From DATKDU01 sp035512595 (lineage in GTDB: Bacteria > Planctomycetota > Planctomycetia > Pirellulales > Pirellulaceae), in the NCBI GenBank assembly GCA_035512595.1, contig DATKDU010000415.1:1-7090 (forward strand): 7,090 bases of DNA, written 5' to 3'. The notes beneath the pieces were generated by a model. It was given only the letters and a program-made list of their open reading frames with translations, had not been told where the DNA came from and ran no database searches. Below, one piece after another: positions 1-6,356 of the stretch (positions are counted from its first letter, which is position 1; every line of letters begins with the position of its first letter). A program made the position numbers and the translations under genes.

Positions 1-108
1 CATCCCGAACTCCGCGTCCGACGAGCGCATCGCTTCCGAAACCAACCACCGACGCAATTCTTTGCCCGCACCCTTCCAAACGCGCTGAACTTGCTCCACG
101 ATACTCAT
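1..108 (-). CDS. Partial small protein, N-terminal 36 residues only, unknown function
   Basis: An open frame starts at ATG 108-106 and runs off the left edge, giving 36 residues that begin MSIVEQVQRVWKGAGKELRR. A good ribosome binding site, AAAGGAG on the minus strand at 114-120, sits 5 bases before the ATG and is the main reason to call a gene here. The visible part is basic and amphipathic with two tryptophans (W11 and W21), has no signal peptide or membrane segment, and I do not recognise the family. It lies 63 bp downstream of the 74-residue membrane-protein gene on the same strand, so the two could be co-transcribed. The 63-bp gap is open in the same frame but its codons are AT-rich at third positions, unlike a coding region, which supports a separate start at 108. 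The rest of the gene is outside the window. Confidence 0.55.
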   Translation of the reverse strand, partial: MSIVEQVQRVWKGAGKELRRWLVSEAMRSSDAEFGM

Positions 109-171
109 AGGAACTCCTTTCACTTGTTGAGTTACCAAATCAACGCAAGTGATTGCGAGTTCCTGTTTTAC

Positions 172-396
172 CTATCTGTCCCAGAATCGCGCAAGTCTAT
201 TTACCTTCTGGAGGGCTGCGACGACGTCTTTTCCGAATCTTCCTTCCACGAAGTAACTCGCCATCGGCGTCGGAGTGAGGTCCTGGTAGCGGCGAACCAG
301 GGATTGTCCCCATCCCAAAAACGCGCCGATCACCAGCAGCAATTCCCGCAAGGAGAACCGCCAGAAGGAGCGGCGGGGTGGAAGGGCGTTGTCCAT
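172..396 (-). CDS. Small FSLR-type single-pass membrane protein (74 aa)
   Basis: The product opens with a short basic stretch (RRSFWR, residues 8-13) followed by FSLRELLLVIGAFLGWG (residues 14-30), a hydrophobic helix of the kind found at the N-terminus of many short planctomycete proteins with 'FSLR(T/E)LLL' starts. The positive residues before the helix and the soluble tail after it suggest a type II anchor with residues 31-74 outside the cytoplasm. The tail is charged and ends FWDR with a TAG stop. No catalytic motif is visible. Relatives that I recall are often longer, so the 74-residue length could mean early truncation. The start at 396 has no strong ribosome binding site; a TACTAT element lies about 8 bases upstream and would suit a leaderless or nearly leaderless message. 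It is divergent from phoD and its start excludes the longest upstream extension of the phoD frame. The function is unknown; confidence rests on the recognisable N-terminal pattern. Confidence 0.7.
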   Translation of the reverse strand: MDNALPPRRSFWRFSLRELLLVIGAFLGWGQSLVRRYQDLTPTPMASYFVEGRFGKDVVAALQKVNRLARFWDR

Positions 397-484
397 GTCC
401 CGTATAGTAACCGACGCGCCGCGGCTGGCGAGGAAAACCGCGAAGGCACCCAGGGGTCACGAAGGAGACTCCCAGCATTACTTC
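397..484. promoter_or_regulatory. Divergent intergenic region between the small membrane protein and phoD
   Basis: This 88-bp gap must hold the start signals of both flanking genes. An AT-rich island at 402-410 reads TATAGT on the plus strand (403-408) and TACTAT on the minus strand (409-404), so it could serve as a -10 element in either direction; no convincing -35 box is seen for either. Further right, CGAAGG occurs twice (441-446 and 460-465), the second forming AAGGAG at 462-467. The stretch around these copies resembles the GAAGGCAC/CACGAAGG intergenic text often seen in planctomycete genomes. No Pho box was recognised. The promoter call is tentative. Confidence 0.3.
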
Positions 485-2080
485 ATGAAACTTCGTGCAA
501 CCATGAGTGACTCTTTGTATCCAGTCCTCGCCCCGCGGCATTTCAGCCGCCGCACCTTTCTGGTGGCGACAACGTCGCTGGCGGCCGCTGCCGTCTGGTC
601 GTCGCGGGCGATCGGCGTCACCAAGAAGAACGTCAAAGTTCCCGACCAGCAGTTCACGCTGGGGGTCGCTTCGGGCGATCCGAGCCCCGACGGCTTCGTG
701 ATTTGGACGCGGCTGGCCCCCCAGCCCCTCGCAGGGGGCGGAATGCCGGCGGAGAACGTCGAGGTGGCGTGGGAGGTCGCCGAAGACGAGCCGATGACGA
801 AGGTCGTCCGCTCGGGGAAGACGGTGGCCACGCCCGACTGGGCGCACAGCGTTCACGTCGAGGTCGAGGGGCTCGCGCCCGACCGGTGGTACTTCTACCG
901 CTTCCATGCCAATGGCGAGGACAGCGTGAAGGGGCGTGCGCGGACGATGCCGGCGGCGGACGCATCGCCGACCAGGCTCAGCTTCGCGTTCGCGTCGTGC
1001 CAGCACTACGAGAACGGGTACTACACGGCCTACGACCACATGGCCAAGGAGGGGCACGACCTGATCCTGCACCTGGGGGATTACATCTATGAAGGGGCGG
1101 GGCGCGACAACCAGCTTCGCAAGCACGTCGGGCCGCTGCTAACACTGCTCGGCGATTATCGCAATCGCCACGCCCAGTACAAGACCGACCCGCTCCTCCA
1201 GGCGGCCCATGCGGCCGCGCCGTGGCTCGTCACCTGGGACGACCATGAGTTTGCCAACAACTGTGCCGGGTTCATTTCCGAGAAGCCGACCGACGACCCG
1301 GCCGAGTATCGCCAGCGGCGGGCGCATGCCTACCAAGCGTATTACGAGCATATGCCGCTGCGGCGCACGTCGCTCCCTAAGGGTCCGGACATGCAGCTTT
1401 ATCGCCGCATTTCGTTCGGCAACCTGGCGGAGTTCTTCGTCCTCGACACGCGTCAGTACCGCACCGACCAGCCGTGCGGCGACGGCAACAAACCGCCGTG
1501 CCCCGAAGTGTACGATCCGCAGGCGACCGTGCTCGGCGAGGCGCAGGAGAAGTGGCTGCTGTCAGGCCTGGGCGGCTCGCAGAAGCGGTGGAACGTTCTG
1601 GCGCAGCAGATCATGATGGCTCGCGTCGATCGCACGCCGGGAGAAGTCGTCGCCTACAGCATGGATCAATGGCCGGGCTACGAATTGAACCGTCGGCGGG
1701 TGCTGAAGTTCTTCCACGATCACCCGCAGCTCAATTCGGTCGTCCTCGGCGGCGACATCCACAGCAACTGGGCCAACAACTTGATCGTGGACTTCGACGA
1801 CCTGGGGTCGAAGACCGTGGCCAGCGAGTTCGTCGGCACTTCGATCAGCTCCGGCGGCAACGGCGTCAAGGAACCCAAGAGCCTCAAGGAGTTGTATGCT
1901 GAGAACCCGTTCGTCCAGTTCCACAATGCGGAGCGGGGGTACGTCCGCTGCACGGTGACGCCCAGCGAGTGGCGTAGCGACTTCCAGGTGGTTGAGTACG
2001 TGACGCGGCCTGGCGCACCGCTAGTCACGCGGGCGTCGTTCGTGGTGGAGGATCAGAAGCCGGGGGTGCAGAAGGCGTAG
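485..2080 (+). CDS. phoD: Tat-exported alkaline phosphatase D (PhoD family)
   Basis: PhoD is a Ca/Fe-dependent phosphomonoesterase/phosphodiesterase exported folded by the Tat system to release phosphate from organic phosphates outside the cytoplasm. From M1 at 485 (531 residues, normal for the family) the order is: twin-arginine signal SRRTFL at 21-26 with a hydrophobic stretch to about 39; a PhoD N-terminal beta domain containing FTLGVASGDPSPDGFVIWTR (57-76); then the phosphatase domain with SCQ (171-173), GDYIYEG (198-204), WDDHEFANN (251-259) and GGDIHSNW (422-429). These are the conserved metal-site and active-site blocks, and all appear intact. The frame is open back to 389, but that would overlap the divergent gene. 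ATG 485 and ATG 503 are both possible; the only ribosome-binding-like sequence, AAGGAG at 462-467, is 17 bases from 485. The gene ends 20 bp from the convergent 578-residue gene. The family is clear; the exact start is not. Confidence 0.95.
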   Translation: MKLRATMSDSLYPVLAPRHFSRRTFLVATTSLAAAAVWSSRAIGVTKKNVKVPDQQFTLGVASGDPSPDGFVIWTRLAPQPLAGGGMPAENVEVAWEVAEDEPMTKVVRSGKTVATPDWAHSVHVEVEGLAPDRWYFYRFHANGEDSVKGRARTMPAADASPTRLSFAFASCQHYENGYYTAYDHMAKEGHDLILHLGDYIYEGAGRDNQLRKHVGPLLTLLGDYRNRHAQYKTDPLLQAAHAAAPWLVTWDDHEFANNCAGFISEKPTDDPAEYRQRRAHAYQAYYEHMPLRRTSLPKGPDMQLYRRISFGNLAEFFVLDTRQYRTDQPCGDGNKPPCPEVYDPQATVLGEAQEKWLLSGLGGSQKRWNVLAQQIMMARVDRTPGEVVAYSMDQWPGYELNRRRVLKFFHDHPQLNSVVLGGDIHSNWANNLIVDFDDLGSKTVASEFVGTSISSGGNGVKEPKSLKELYAENPFVQFHNAERGYVRCTVTPSEWRSDFQVVEYVTRPGAPLVTRASFVVEDQKPGVQKA

Positions 2081-2100
2081 CTTGCAATCTTTTCGCCGCG

Positions 2101-3837
2101 CTAGAACGGAATGTCATTCGGGTCAAACGGTTTGCCGTCACCAAACGGATCGGTGTCGTCGAACGGACCAACCGCTGGATCTTTAAGACTCGGCGGCTCG
2201 AGGAACCGCCGCAGCCGCTGTTTGACCGTGTCGCAGTCTTCACTGGCACTTTCGCGAATACCGGCGGCTTCATCGAGCGTCTGGCAAAAGCGGTCGATCA
2301 CCGGCTCGAGCAAGGCTTCGATGTGCGCGGCATCGCCTGACCTGGCGATCTCCCGCAAGTTGCCAAAGTCGCGCGACAGGGCGTCGATCAACCCCCGCTC
2401 TTCGGGCGGATCCTGGAGCGCTACCGTCACGCCGCACAGTGCCGCCCCAATCGAAAACAGCCGCACTTCCAGCGGCAGCTTCCCCTCGTCTTCTTCACCG
2501 GCGACGAAGCTCCGCTGCCAGGCATAGTCGGGATCGGAGTAGCCGCCGCCGGGGGCTTCGACCCCCAGCCGCTTCTCCTCCTCCCGCTTCGCGTCGAACT
2601 TGCGGTTGAACTCTTCCCACCTGCGGCGATCCTGCTCCCACTCCTCTCGCGTTTTGTCGAACGAGAACGCAAAGTCGTCGTCCATGTTGCACCCGTCCAG
2701 GTGCCAGAACGTTGGTCCCGGCAGATCGGCCAGCATCTGGCAACACGGACAGTCGGGATCGGCCATCGCCTCATGCCCCGAGACGGCCGTCGGCATTCGC
2801 CGCCGCTCGCTAGCGATGATCGTCCGCGGCGTGCGGCCGTGGAAATCCTCGTCGGAAGAGTCCAGCCACGTCTCTCGCTCTTGCGCAAGCCGCGGCACTT
2901 CATCGACCAGAAAATCGCCGGGCATCATCAGCTCGAGCTTCCCTTGCTTCCGCAGCTCCTCCACCCGATCGCGGCACGACCAGTACAAATGCCGCACGAG
3001 GTCGTAGTACTTGACGATTTCATGAGTGCCGAAGCCGGCATAGCGGTAGGCGTGGGAGCTTTCGTCCAGGGGAGGCGGGGGCCGAAGCTGGAGCGACCAC
3101 TGCTGGCAGCGGTCCTGCTCGTCCCACTGGATGAAGCGATGCTTCTCGAACATCGCCTCGCGGGGCGTCTTGCCGCACAGGTCGTCCCGCGCGTTCATCA
3201 GCCAGCGAACGTGGCTCTCCTTGATCAGGTCATGTTCCGCATTCCGCTGGTCGCAAGCCGCTTTCTCTTCGTCCGTCATTTCGACGTACGGCTTCCACTT
3301 TCCGTCCTCCGGCGGCGGCAGCGGCCGGTCGCGAAACAGCTCCAGGCACTGGCGGGCGATGAACTCGACCAGCGGCCGGCCGTAGAGGACGGCTCGCGCA
3401 TCGAGCGGCGGATTGGCGGCCCGCTCCTTGCGGCGCTCCTCGCACCGCCATCGCCAGCCGTTGATATCCGAATCGAACTTCCAGTCGCTCGGAAGGTGAT
3501 AGCGGATCGATTGGTCGGTGCAGCAGCGGCCGTCGTGATAGCCGACGTACCCGCTGTGGCTGAATCCCGAGTAAGTCGATTCGTAGACCACCATCCGCGC
3601 CGCCAGATCGACGATCACGATCCCCGCGTCGTACGGCTCGTCGTCCACCGCATCGCGAAAGAAGCGGAAATAGCCCCCTTCGGACACGGCCATGAACCGC
3701 CCCAAAGCCGGCTCGAGCTCGGCAATCGACTCTGGCTCGGCACTCAGTGCCGCCACGATCCGCTCGGCATCGCTCCCGTGAGGAGTGCCGCAAACTTCCC
3801 GCTCTGCATCCCGGACGATCATGCGCACCTGGCTCAT
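2101..3837 (-). CDS. Uncharacterised 578-residue planctomycete-type protein with duplicated GxTPR motif, CPCC cluster and DIPF tail
   Basis: I do not recognise a named family. The start at 3837 is supported by AAGGAG (3846-3851) 8 bases upstream. The protein is soluble: no signal peptide and no membrane helix. Visible parts: an N-terminal domain with an aromatic stretch (GGYFRFFRD, 54-62) and a beta-like run (AGIVIVDLAARMVVYES, 71-87); two related blocks, WLMNARDDLCGKTPREAM (212-229) and WLDSSDEDFHGRTPRTII (324-341), sharing WL, acidic residues, G-K/R-TPR; a cysteine/histidine cluster DCPCCQM (362-368) with H379 and C383 that could bind metal; a charged, probably helical stretch (395-424); an alpha-helical C-terminal third; and an acidic Pro/Phe-rich tail (559-578) ending NDIPF. 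The GxTPRE pattern recalls motifs in ParS/MbcA-type (DUF2384) and SEC-C-associated proteins, but that link is weak. The frame is chosen over long antisense frames for its start signal, natural amino-acid composition and proper spacing from both neighbours. The role is unknown. Confidence 0.85.
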   Translation of the reverse strand: MSQVRMIVRDAEREVCGTPHGSDAERIVAALSAEPESIAELEPALGRFMAVSEGGYFRFFRDAVDDEPYDAGIVIVDLAARMVVYESTYSGFSHSGYVGYHDGRCCTDQSIRYHLPSDWKFDSDINGWRWRCEERRKERAANPPLDARAVLYGRPLVEFIARQCLELFRDRPLPPPEDGKWKPYVEMTDEEKAACDQRNAEHDLIKESHVRWLMNARDDLCGKTPREAMFEKHRFIQWDEQDRCQQWSLQLRPPPPLDESSHAYRYAGFGTHEIVKYYDLVRHLYWSCRDRVEELRKQGKLELMMPGDFLVDEVPRLAQERETWLDSSDEDFHGRTPRTIIASERRRMPTAVSGHEAMADPDCPCCQMLADLPGPTFWHLDGCNMDDDFAFSFDKTREEWEQDRRRWEEFNRKFDAKREEEKRLGVEAPGGGYSDPDYAWQRSFVAGEEDEGKLPLEVRLFSIGAALCGVTVALQDPPEERGLIDALSRDFGNLREIARSGDAAHIEALLEPVIDRFCQTLDEAAGIRESASEDCDTVKQRLRRFLEPPSLKDPAVGPFDDTDPFGDGKPFDPNDIPF

Positions 3838-3908
3838 GGCGAATGCTCCTTGAAAGGGCTGAATAGGAGACGAATCCGAGGGAGCCGTCTATTGTAGGGA
3901 GCCCGTTT

Positions 3909-3951
3909 GCGGCACTGCAACCATTTGCCGCTGGCTTGTTTTTCAAGCCGG
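3909..3951. repeat. Two overlapping stem-loops, mutually exclusive
   Basis: GCGGCA (3909-3914) pairs with TGCCGC (3926-3931) across an 11-base loop. A second stem pairs CTGGCTTG (3931-3938) with CAAGCCGG (3944-3951) around a TTTTT loop, with one T-G wobble. The stems share base 3931, so both cannot be complete at once. Neither strand shows a T-run just after the stem, so it is not a classical intrinsic terminator, though it lies downstream of the sigma-factor gene on the minus strand and could protect or end that message. Confidence 0.5.
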
Positions 3952-3982
3952 TCCCGGCATCCATCTGGCCGACAACATTCTC

Positions 3983-4049
3983 GCCGGCCCACCATGATCC
4001 GCGCAGCTCGGAGTTTGACGACGCGCCGCACGAATTATGGTGGGCCGGC
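3983..4049. repeat. Perfect 13-bp inverted repeat with 41-bp spacer
   Basis: GCCGGCCCACCAT at 3983-3995 is exactly complementary to ATGGTGGGCCGGC at 4037-4049. Pairing continues imperfectly inward, about 6 of the next 10 positions. A 13-bp perfect match at this spacing is unlikely by chance and marks the core of the intergenic element. Confidence 0.8.
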
Positions 4050-4064
4050 GCTGGCAGAGCCAGC
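4050..4064. repeat. Short perfect hairpin next to the sigma-factor stop codon
   Basis: GCTGGC (4050-4055) pairs with GCCAGC (4059-4064) around an AGA loop. It directly follows the right arm of the 13-bp inverted repeat and lies 10 bases beyond the sigma-factor stop on the minus strand, so it could fold at the 3' end of that message. No T-run follows it on the minus strand. Confidence 0.55.
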
Positions 4065-4074
4065 TTGACCCGCC

Positions 4075-4677
4075 CTACATTTCTCCCAGCAGCTCCTGCA
4101 GCTTCTTCAGCGACCGGGTGAGCATGACCCGCACGGCCGCATCGGTTTTGCCGAGCTTCTCGGCGATCTCCTTCGACGGCAGGTTCTCGACATAACGCAT
4201 TCGCAGTGCCGACCGCTGATCTTCGGGCAATTTGGCGAGGGCCTCCGTCAGCCGCATCTCCCGCGCATCGCGCGAGAATGCCTGGCTCGGGGTCGTCATG
4301 CTCATCACCAGCAGGTTGATGAGCCCCGGCGCGTGCGTGTCGCCCCCCGGGCTCCCCAGCGGCACTTCGCGGCCGGCGTCCCGCTTCTGCGCCCCGAAAT
4401 GCCGCCGGTGCAGATCGATGATCTTCCGTTCGGCAATCTGGCACAGCCAGCCGAACGGATCTCGCTGGGACAGCTCGGTTCCCGGCAGCGCCCGCACCGC
4501 CTCGGCACTCGCCTCCTGGAGCACGTCCTCCGGCTCGACCTTCCGCCGCAGCGCCGAGCCAAGCTGCCGCTCGATGAACGCCAACAGCGGCAGCCGTTTG
4601 GACTGGAGAAGCTCCCCCAAAGCGCTGGCGTCACGCGCTATCAGCCGCTGCTTGAGTTCGTCGTCGCTAGTGGCCAT
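4075..4677 (-). CDS. ECF-type RNA polymerase sigma factor, planctomycete style
   Basis: The product directs RNA polymerase to a specific promoter set in response to an unknown signal. Its 200 residues show the two-domain ECF layout: region 2 at about 29-92, with the core-binding block EPEDVLQEA (48-56) and the DNA-melting/-10 segment FGWLCQIAERKIIDLHRR (75-92); a longer-than-usual linker at 93-140; and region 4 at about 141-196, with ALAKLPEDQRSALRMRY (146-162) and a helix-turn-helix SKEIAEKLGKTDAAVRVML (168-186) that should read the -35 element. The wording of region 2 resembles the Planctomycetaceae-specific sigma-70 subfamilies. The start at 4677 has GGAGG (minus strand, 4694-4698) 16 bases away, too far to be ideal, and no in-frame alternative start nearby. 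The stop lies inside the flanking repeat element. No anti-sigma gene adjoins it. It is divergent from the LRR membrane protein. Family confidence is high; its regulon cannot be told. Confidence 0.93.
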   Translation of the reverse strand: MATSDDELKQRLIARDASALGELLQSKRLPLLAFIERQLGSALRRKVEPEDVLQEASAEAVRALPGTELSQRDPFGWLCQIAERKIIDLHRRHFGAQKRDAGREVPLGSPGGDTHAPGLINLLVMSMTTPSQAFSRDAREMRLTEALAKLPEDQRSALRMRYVENLPSKEIAEKLGKTDAAVRVMLTRSLKKLQELLGEM

Positions 4678-4772
4678 GAGACCGATTTTACCACCTCCGG
4701 CGGCGCTGGATACCGAGACGAGCGCGGCTTAGACTACGGCAAGTGTCCCGAGAACCTCTAGCGCGACAAACC
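4678..4772. promoter_or_regulatory. Divergent upstream region shared by the sigma factor and the LRR protein
   Basis: This 95-bp gap is the only place for promoters of both genes. On the minus strand TAAAAT (4690-4685) sits 7 bases before the sigma-factor ATG, in a position that would fit a -10 box of a leaderless message; the hexamer 17 bases further upstream (GTATCC) is not a good -35. GGAGG on the same strand is at 4698-4694. No clear promoter was found for the plus-strand gene. Confidence 0.3.
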
Positions 4773-6236
4773 ATGGCGTCTCCTGTACCCGAAATCCCCG
4801 GAACGCCGGGCAATGGGAGGTTGAGCCGGTTGGTGACGCCGCGCCGACTTTTCTGGCTGGTAATCGCCGCGATCGTCGTGACGATTTTGCTCGCACCAGT
4901 CACGATTGGCCTTTATAAGCTAGGTGTTGATGCCCAGCGTGCCAGGATCGCCCGCATCGAGCAACTCGGCGGCCACATCGTTGATGCCGGCGGTTTCGAT
5001 CAGGGGCGCGAAGCCACGTTGACGCCGGGAAAGCTCTTAGGGCCAGCCTGGGATCCACCCGCAGCCACACTGCTCATTGTCAATCAACCCGCCGGACCGC
5101 AGTTTACAGCCTTGGTGAAGGAGGCGTCATATTTCCGAGGTCTCCAAGGAATTCGCCTGGAGGGAACTCCGCTGACCGATGAGCAACTGAGGTCACTCAT
5201 GAATCCGAGGACGCTTCGATACTTGGTGATTCCCGGCACGGACATCACCGACCGGGGCGTAGAGCGTCTGGAGAAGTGTTCCCGGCTCGAAATTGTTGAC
5301 TTGCGCCTGACTCAAATCTCGGACAAAACAATCGCCAGCCTGGCAAGGATCAAGACCCTCAAACGAGTCGATTTGCGCCACGCACGCGTGACCGATGCTG
5401 GTGTGGCCCGATTACAAACCGCATTGCCCGACGCACGTATCTTCGGCGATCCAGCCCCGACTGAGGAACATCTGAGGGTACTCCGCGAGATCGGTCGCCG
5501 CGGCGGACTATGGCAGTCGCGCGAGTATTACGACGGCTTGGAGGAGAACATTGGCGTGGCTTTCGATCGACACGGAAATTGGTCGGACTTCGACTGGACG
5601 AAGCTGAAAGCGATCGATGGGCTGTCTTGCGTCTACATCGAGGCCCCCACTCCGACAACGCCACTGACAACCATTGCCGAACTGCCGACCATCAAGCGGC
5701 TTATTCTCGACAAGTTGACGCTGGATGATGCGGACATCGAACAGATCGGGCGGATGACGACCTTGGAGTTGCTGAATTTTCACGACTGCATGTTGGATTG
5801 GTCGCTGATGCGTGAGAAGCTGGATCGGCTCGAGAATCTCCAGTCGCTGTCGCTGGAAGGAATGCCCATCGACTCTGCCAGTCTGAAGACCTTCGCCGGA
5901 CTTCCCAACCTGACGCGCCTCTATCTACGCAACGGTCCTTGCGATAACGAGGCGCTGGCGCGCGACGGCTTGCCGAGCCAGATCGAGAATCTAGCGCTGA
6001 GCGAGACGCAGCTTACTGACCTGGGACTACAGGGGATTCGCGGTTGCCGCTCCTTGAAGCACTTGGACCTTGAAAACACGCTCGTGACCGACGCCAGTGC
6101 CGAAATGATCCTTTCGTTCCCGGATTTGCAGACCGTCGATTTGAAGGGGTCCGCCATGACTCAGGCGAAAATCGACGAAATAAGACGCGAACTCAACTCG
6201 CGTGCCGAGGAGCGGTTGCGGACACCAGGGAAGTAA
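4773..6236 (+). CDS. Membrane-anchored leucine-rich-repeat protein with two LRR blocks
   Basis: The 487-residue product has a basic N-terminus (TPRRLFW, 22-28) and one hydrophobic helix (about 27-48, LFWLVIAAIVVTILLAPVTI), then a short linker helix and a large soluble part, probably outside the cytoplasm. LRR units of the ribonuclease-inhibitor/cysteine-containing type appear in two blocks: about 124-224 (for example LQGIRLEGTPLTDEQLRSL, LRYLVIPGTDITDRGVERL, LKRVDLRHARVTDAGVARL, ending with the common TALPDARI cap) and about 297-470 (including LQSLSLEGMPIDSASL, LTRLYLRNGPCDNEAL, LKHLDLENTLVTDASAEMI). Residues 225-296 between them are not LRR. LRRs usually bind proteins; no catalytic motif is seen. 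ATG 4773 is chosen because it puts a basic stretch and helix near the start; GTG 4743 would add 10 residues. Neither has a clear ribosome binding site. It is divergent from the sigma factor, which may hint at a shared role but proves nothing. Confidence 0.9.
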   Translation: MASPVPEIPGTPGNGRLSRLVTPRRLFWLVIAAIVVTILLAPVTIGLYKLGVDAQRARIARIEQLGGHIVDAGGFDQGREATLTPGKLLGPAWDPPAATLLIVNQPAGPQFTALVKEASYFRGLQGIRLEGTPLTDEQLRSLMNPRTLRYLVIPGTDITDRGVERLEKCSRLEIVDLRLTQISDKTIASLARIKTLKRVDLRHARVTDAGVARLQTALPDARIFGDPAPTEEHLRVLREIGRRGGLWQSREYYDGLEENIGVAFDRHGNWSDFDWTKLKAIDGLSCVYIEAPTPTTPLTTIAELPTIKRLILDKLTLDDADIEQIGRMTTLELLNFHDCMLDWSLMREKLDRLENLQSLSLEGMPIDSASLKTFAGLPNLTRLYLRNGPCDNEALARDGLPSQIENLALSETQLTDLGLQGIRGCRSLKHLDLENTLVTDASAEMILSFPDLQTVDLKGSAMTQAKIDEIRRELNSRAEERLRTPGK

Positions 6237-6246
6237 AACACCGTTG

Positions 6247-6266
6247 CACTCACTGGACAGTCAGTG
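6247..6266. terminator. Imperfect hairpin after the LRR gene, possible terminator
   Basis: CACTCACTG (6247-6255) pairs with CAGTCAGTG (6258-6266), 8 of 9 positions, with a C-C mismatch in the middle and a two-base gap that would open into a larger loop. It begins 10 bases after the LRR stop codon. No T-run follows, so it is at best a weak or non-classical terminator. Confidence 0.3.
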
Positions 6267-6356
6267 GCGCTGGAATCACCAACCGCCGTCGCTTAGACTG
6301 TTGCCAGCCCGATCGCAGAAACCGCCCGCACCATTCTATTTCCCGGATGGCCTCCC

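Larger units (their letters stand above)
3893..4079. repeat. 187-bp intergenic element bounded by TGTAGGG/CCCTACA, possibly a small non-autonomous mobile element
   Basis: The segment starts with TGTAGGG (3893-3899) and ends with its exact reverse complement CCCTACA (4073-4079). Between these ends it holds several more inverted repeats listed separately. The right end overlaps the last Met codon and TAG stop of the sigma-factor gene. No transposase and no target-site duplication were seen. The string TGGTGGGCCGGCGCTGGC running into CCCTACA resembles a family of intergenic repeats I associate with planctomycete genomes; this is from memory, not a search. It could also be a folded RNA or transcription-end region rather than a mobile element. 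Confidence 0.45.

Noticed and set aside
389..484. N-terminal extension of the PhoD frame to 389
   Set aside because: It would overlap the divergent gene, places 32 unrelated residues before the Tat signal and translates intergenic repeat-like DNA.
91..510. 139-residue open frame on the plus strand
   Set aside because: Runs across both minus-strand small genes and the phoD leader; composition is not protein-like and no ribosome binding site precedes it.
197..1126. 309-residue open frame on the minus strand
   Set aside because: Antisense to phoD and overlapping the small membrane-protein gene; no recognisable domain.
2081..2100. Terminator between the convergent phoD and 578-residue genes
   Set aside because: Only 20 bp with no stem-loop; any shared terminator would have to lie inside the coding ends.
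2701..3897. 398-residue open frame on the plus strand
   Set aside because: It lies antisense to the 578-residue gene, has no start signal, and is rich in Arg, Leu and Pro as expected for the complement of a GC-rich gene.
3230..4444. 404-residue open frame on the minus strand
   Set aside because: It overlaps the ends of the sigma-factor and 578-residue genes in another frame, runs through the intergenic repeat and shows low-complexity Arg/Ala/Gly composition.
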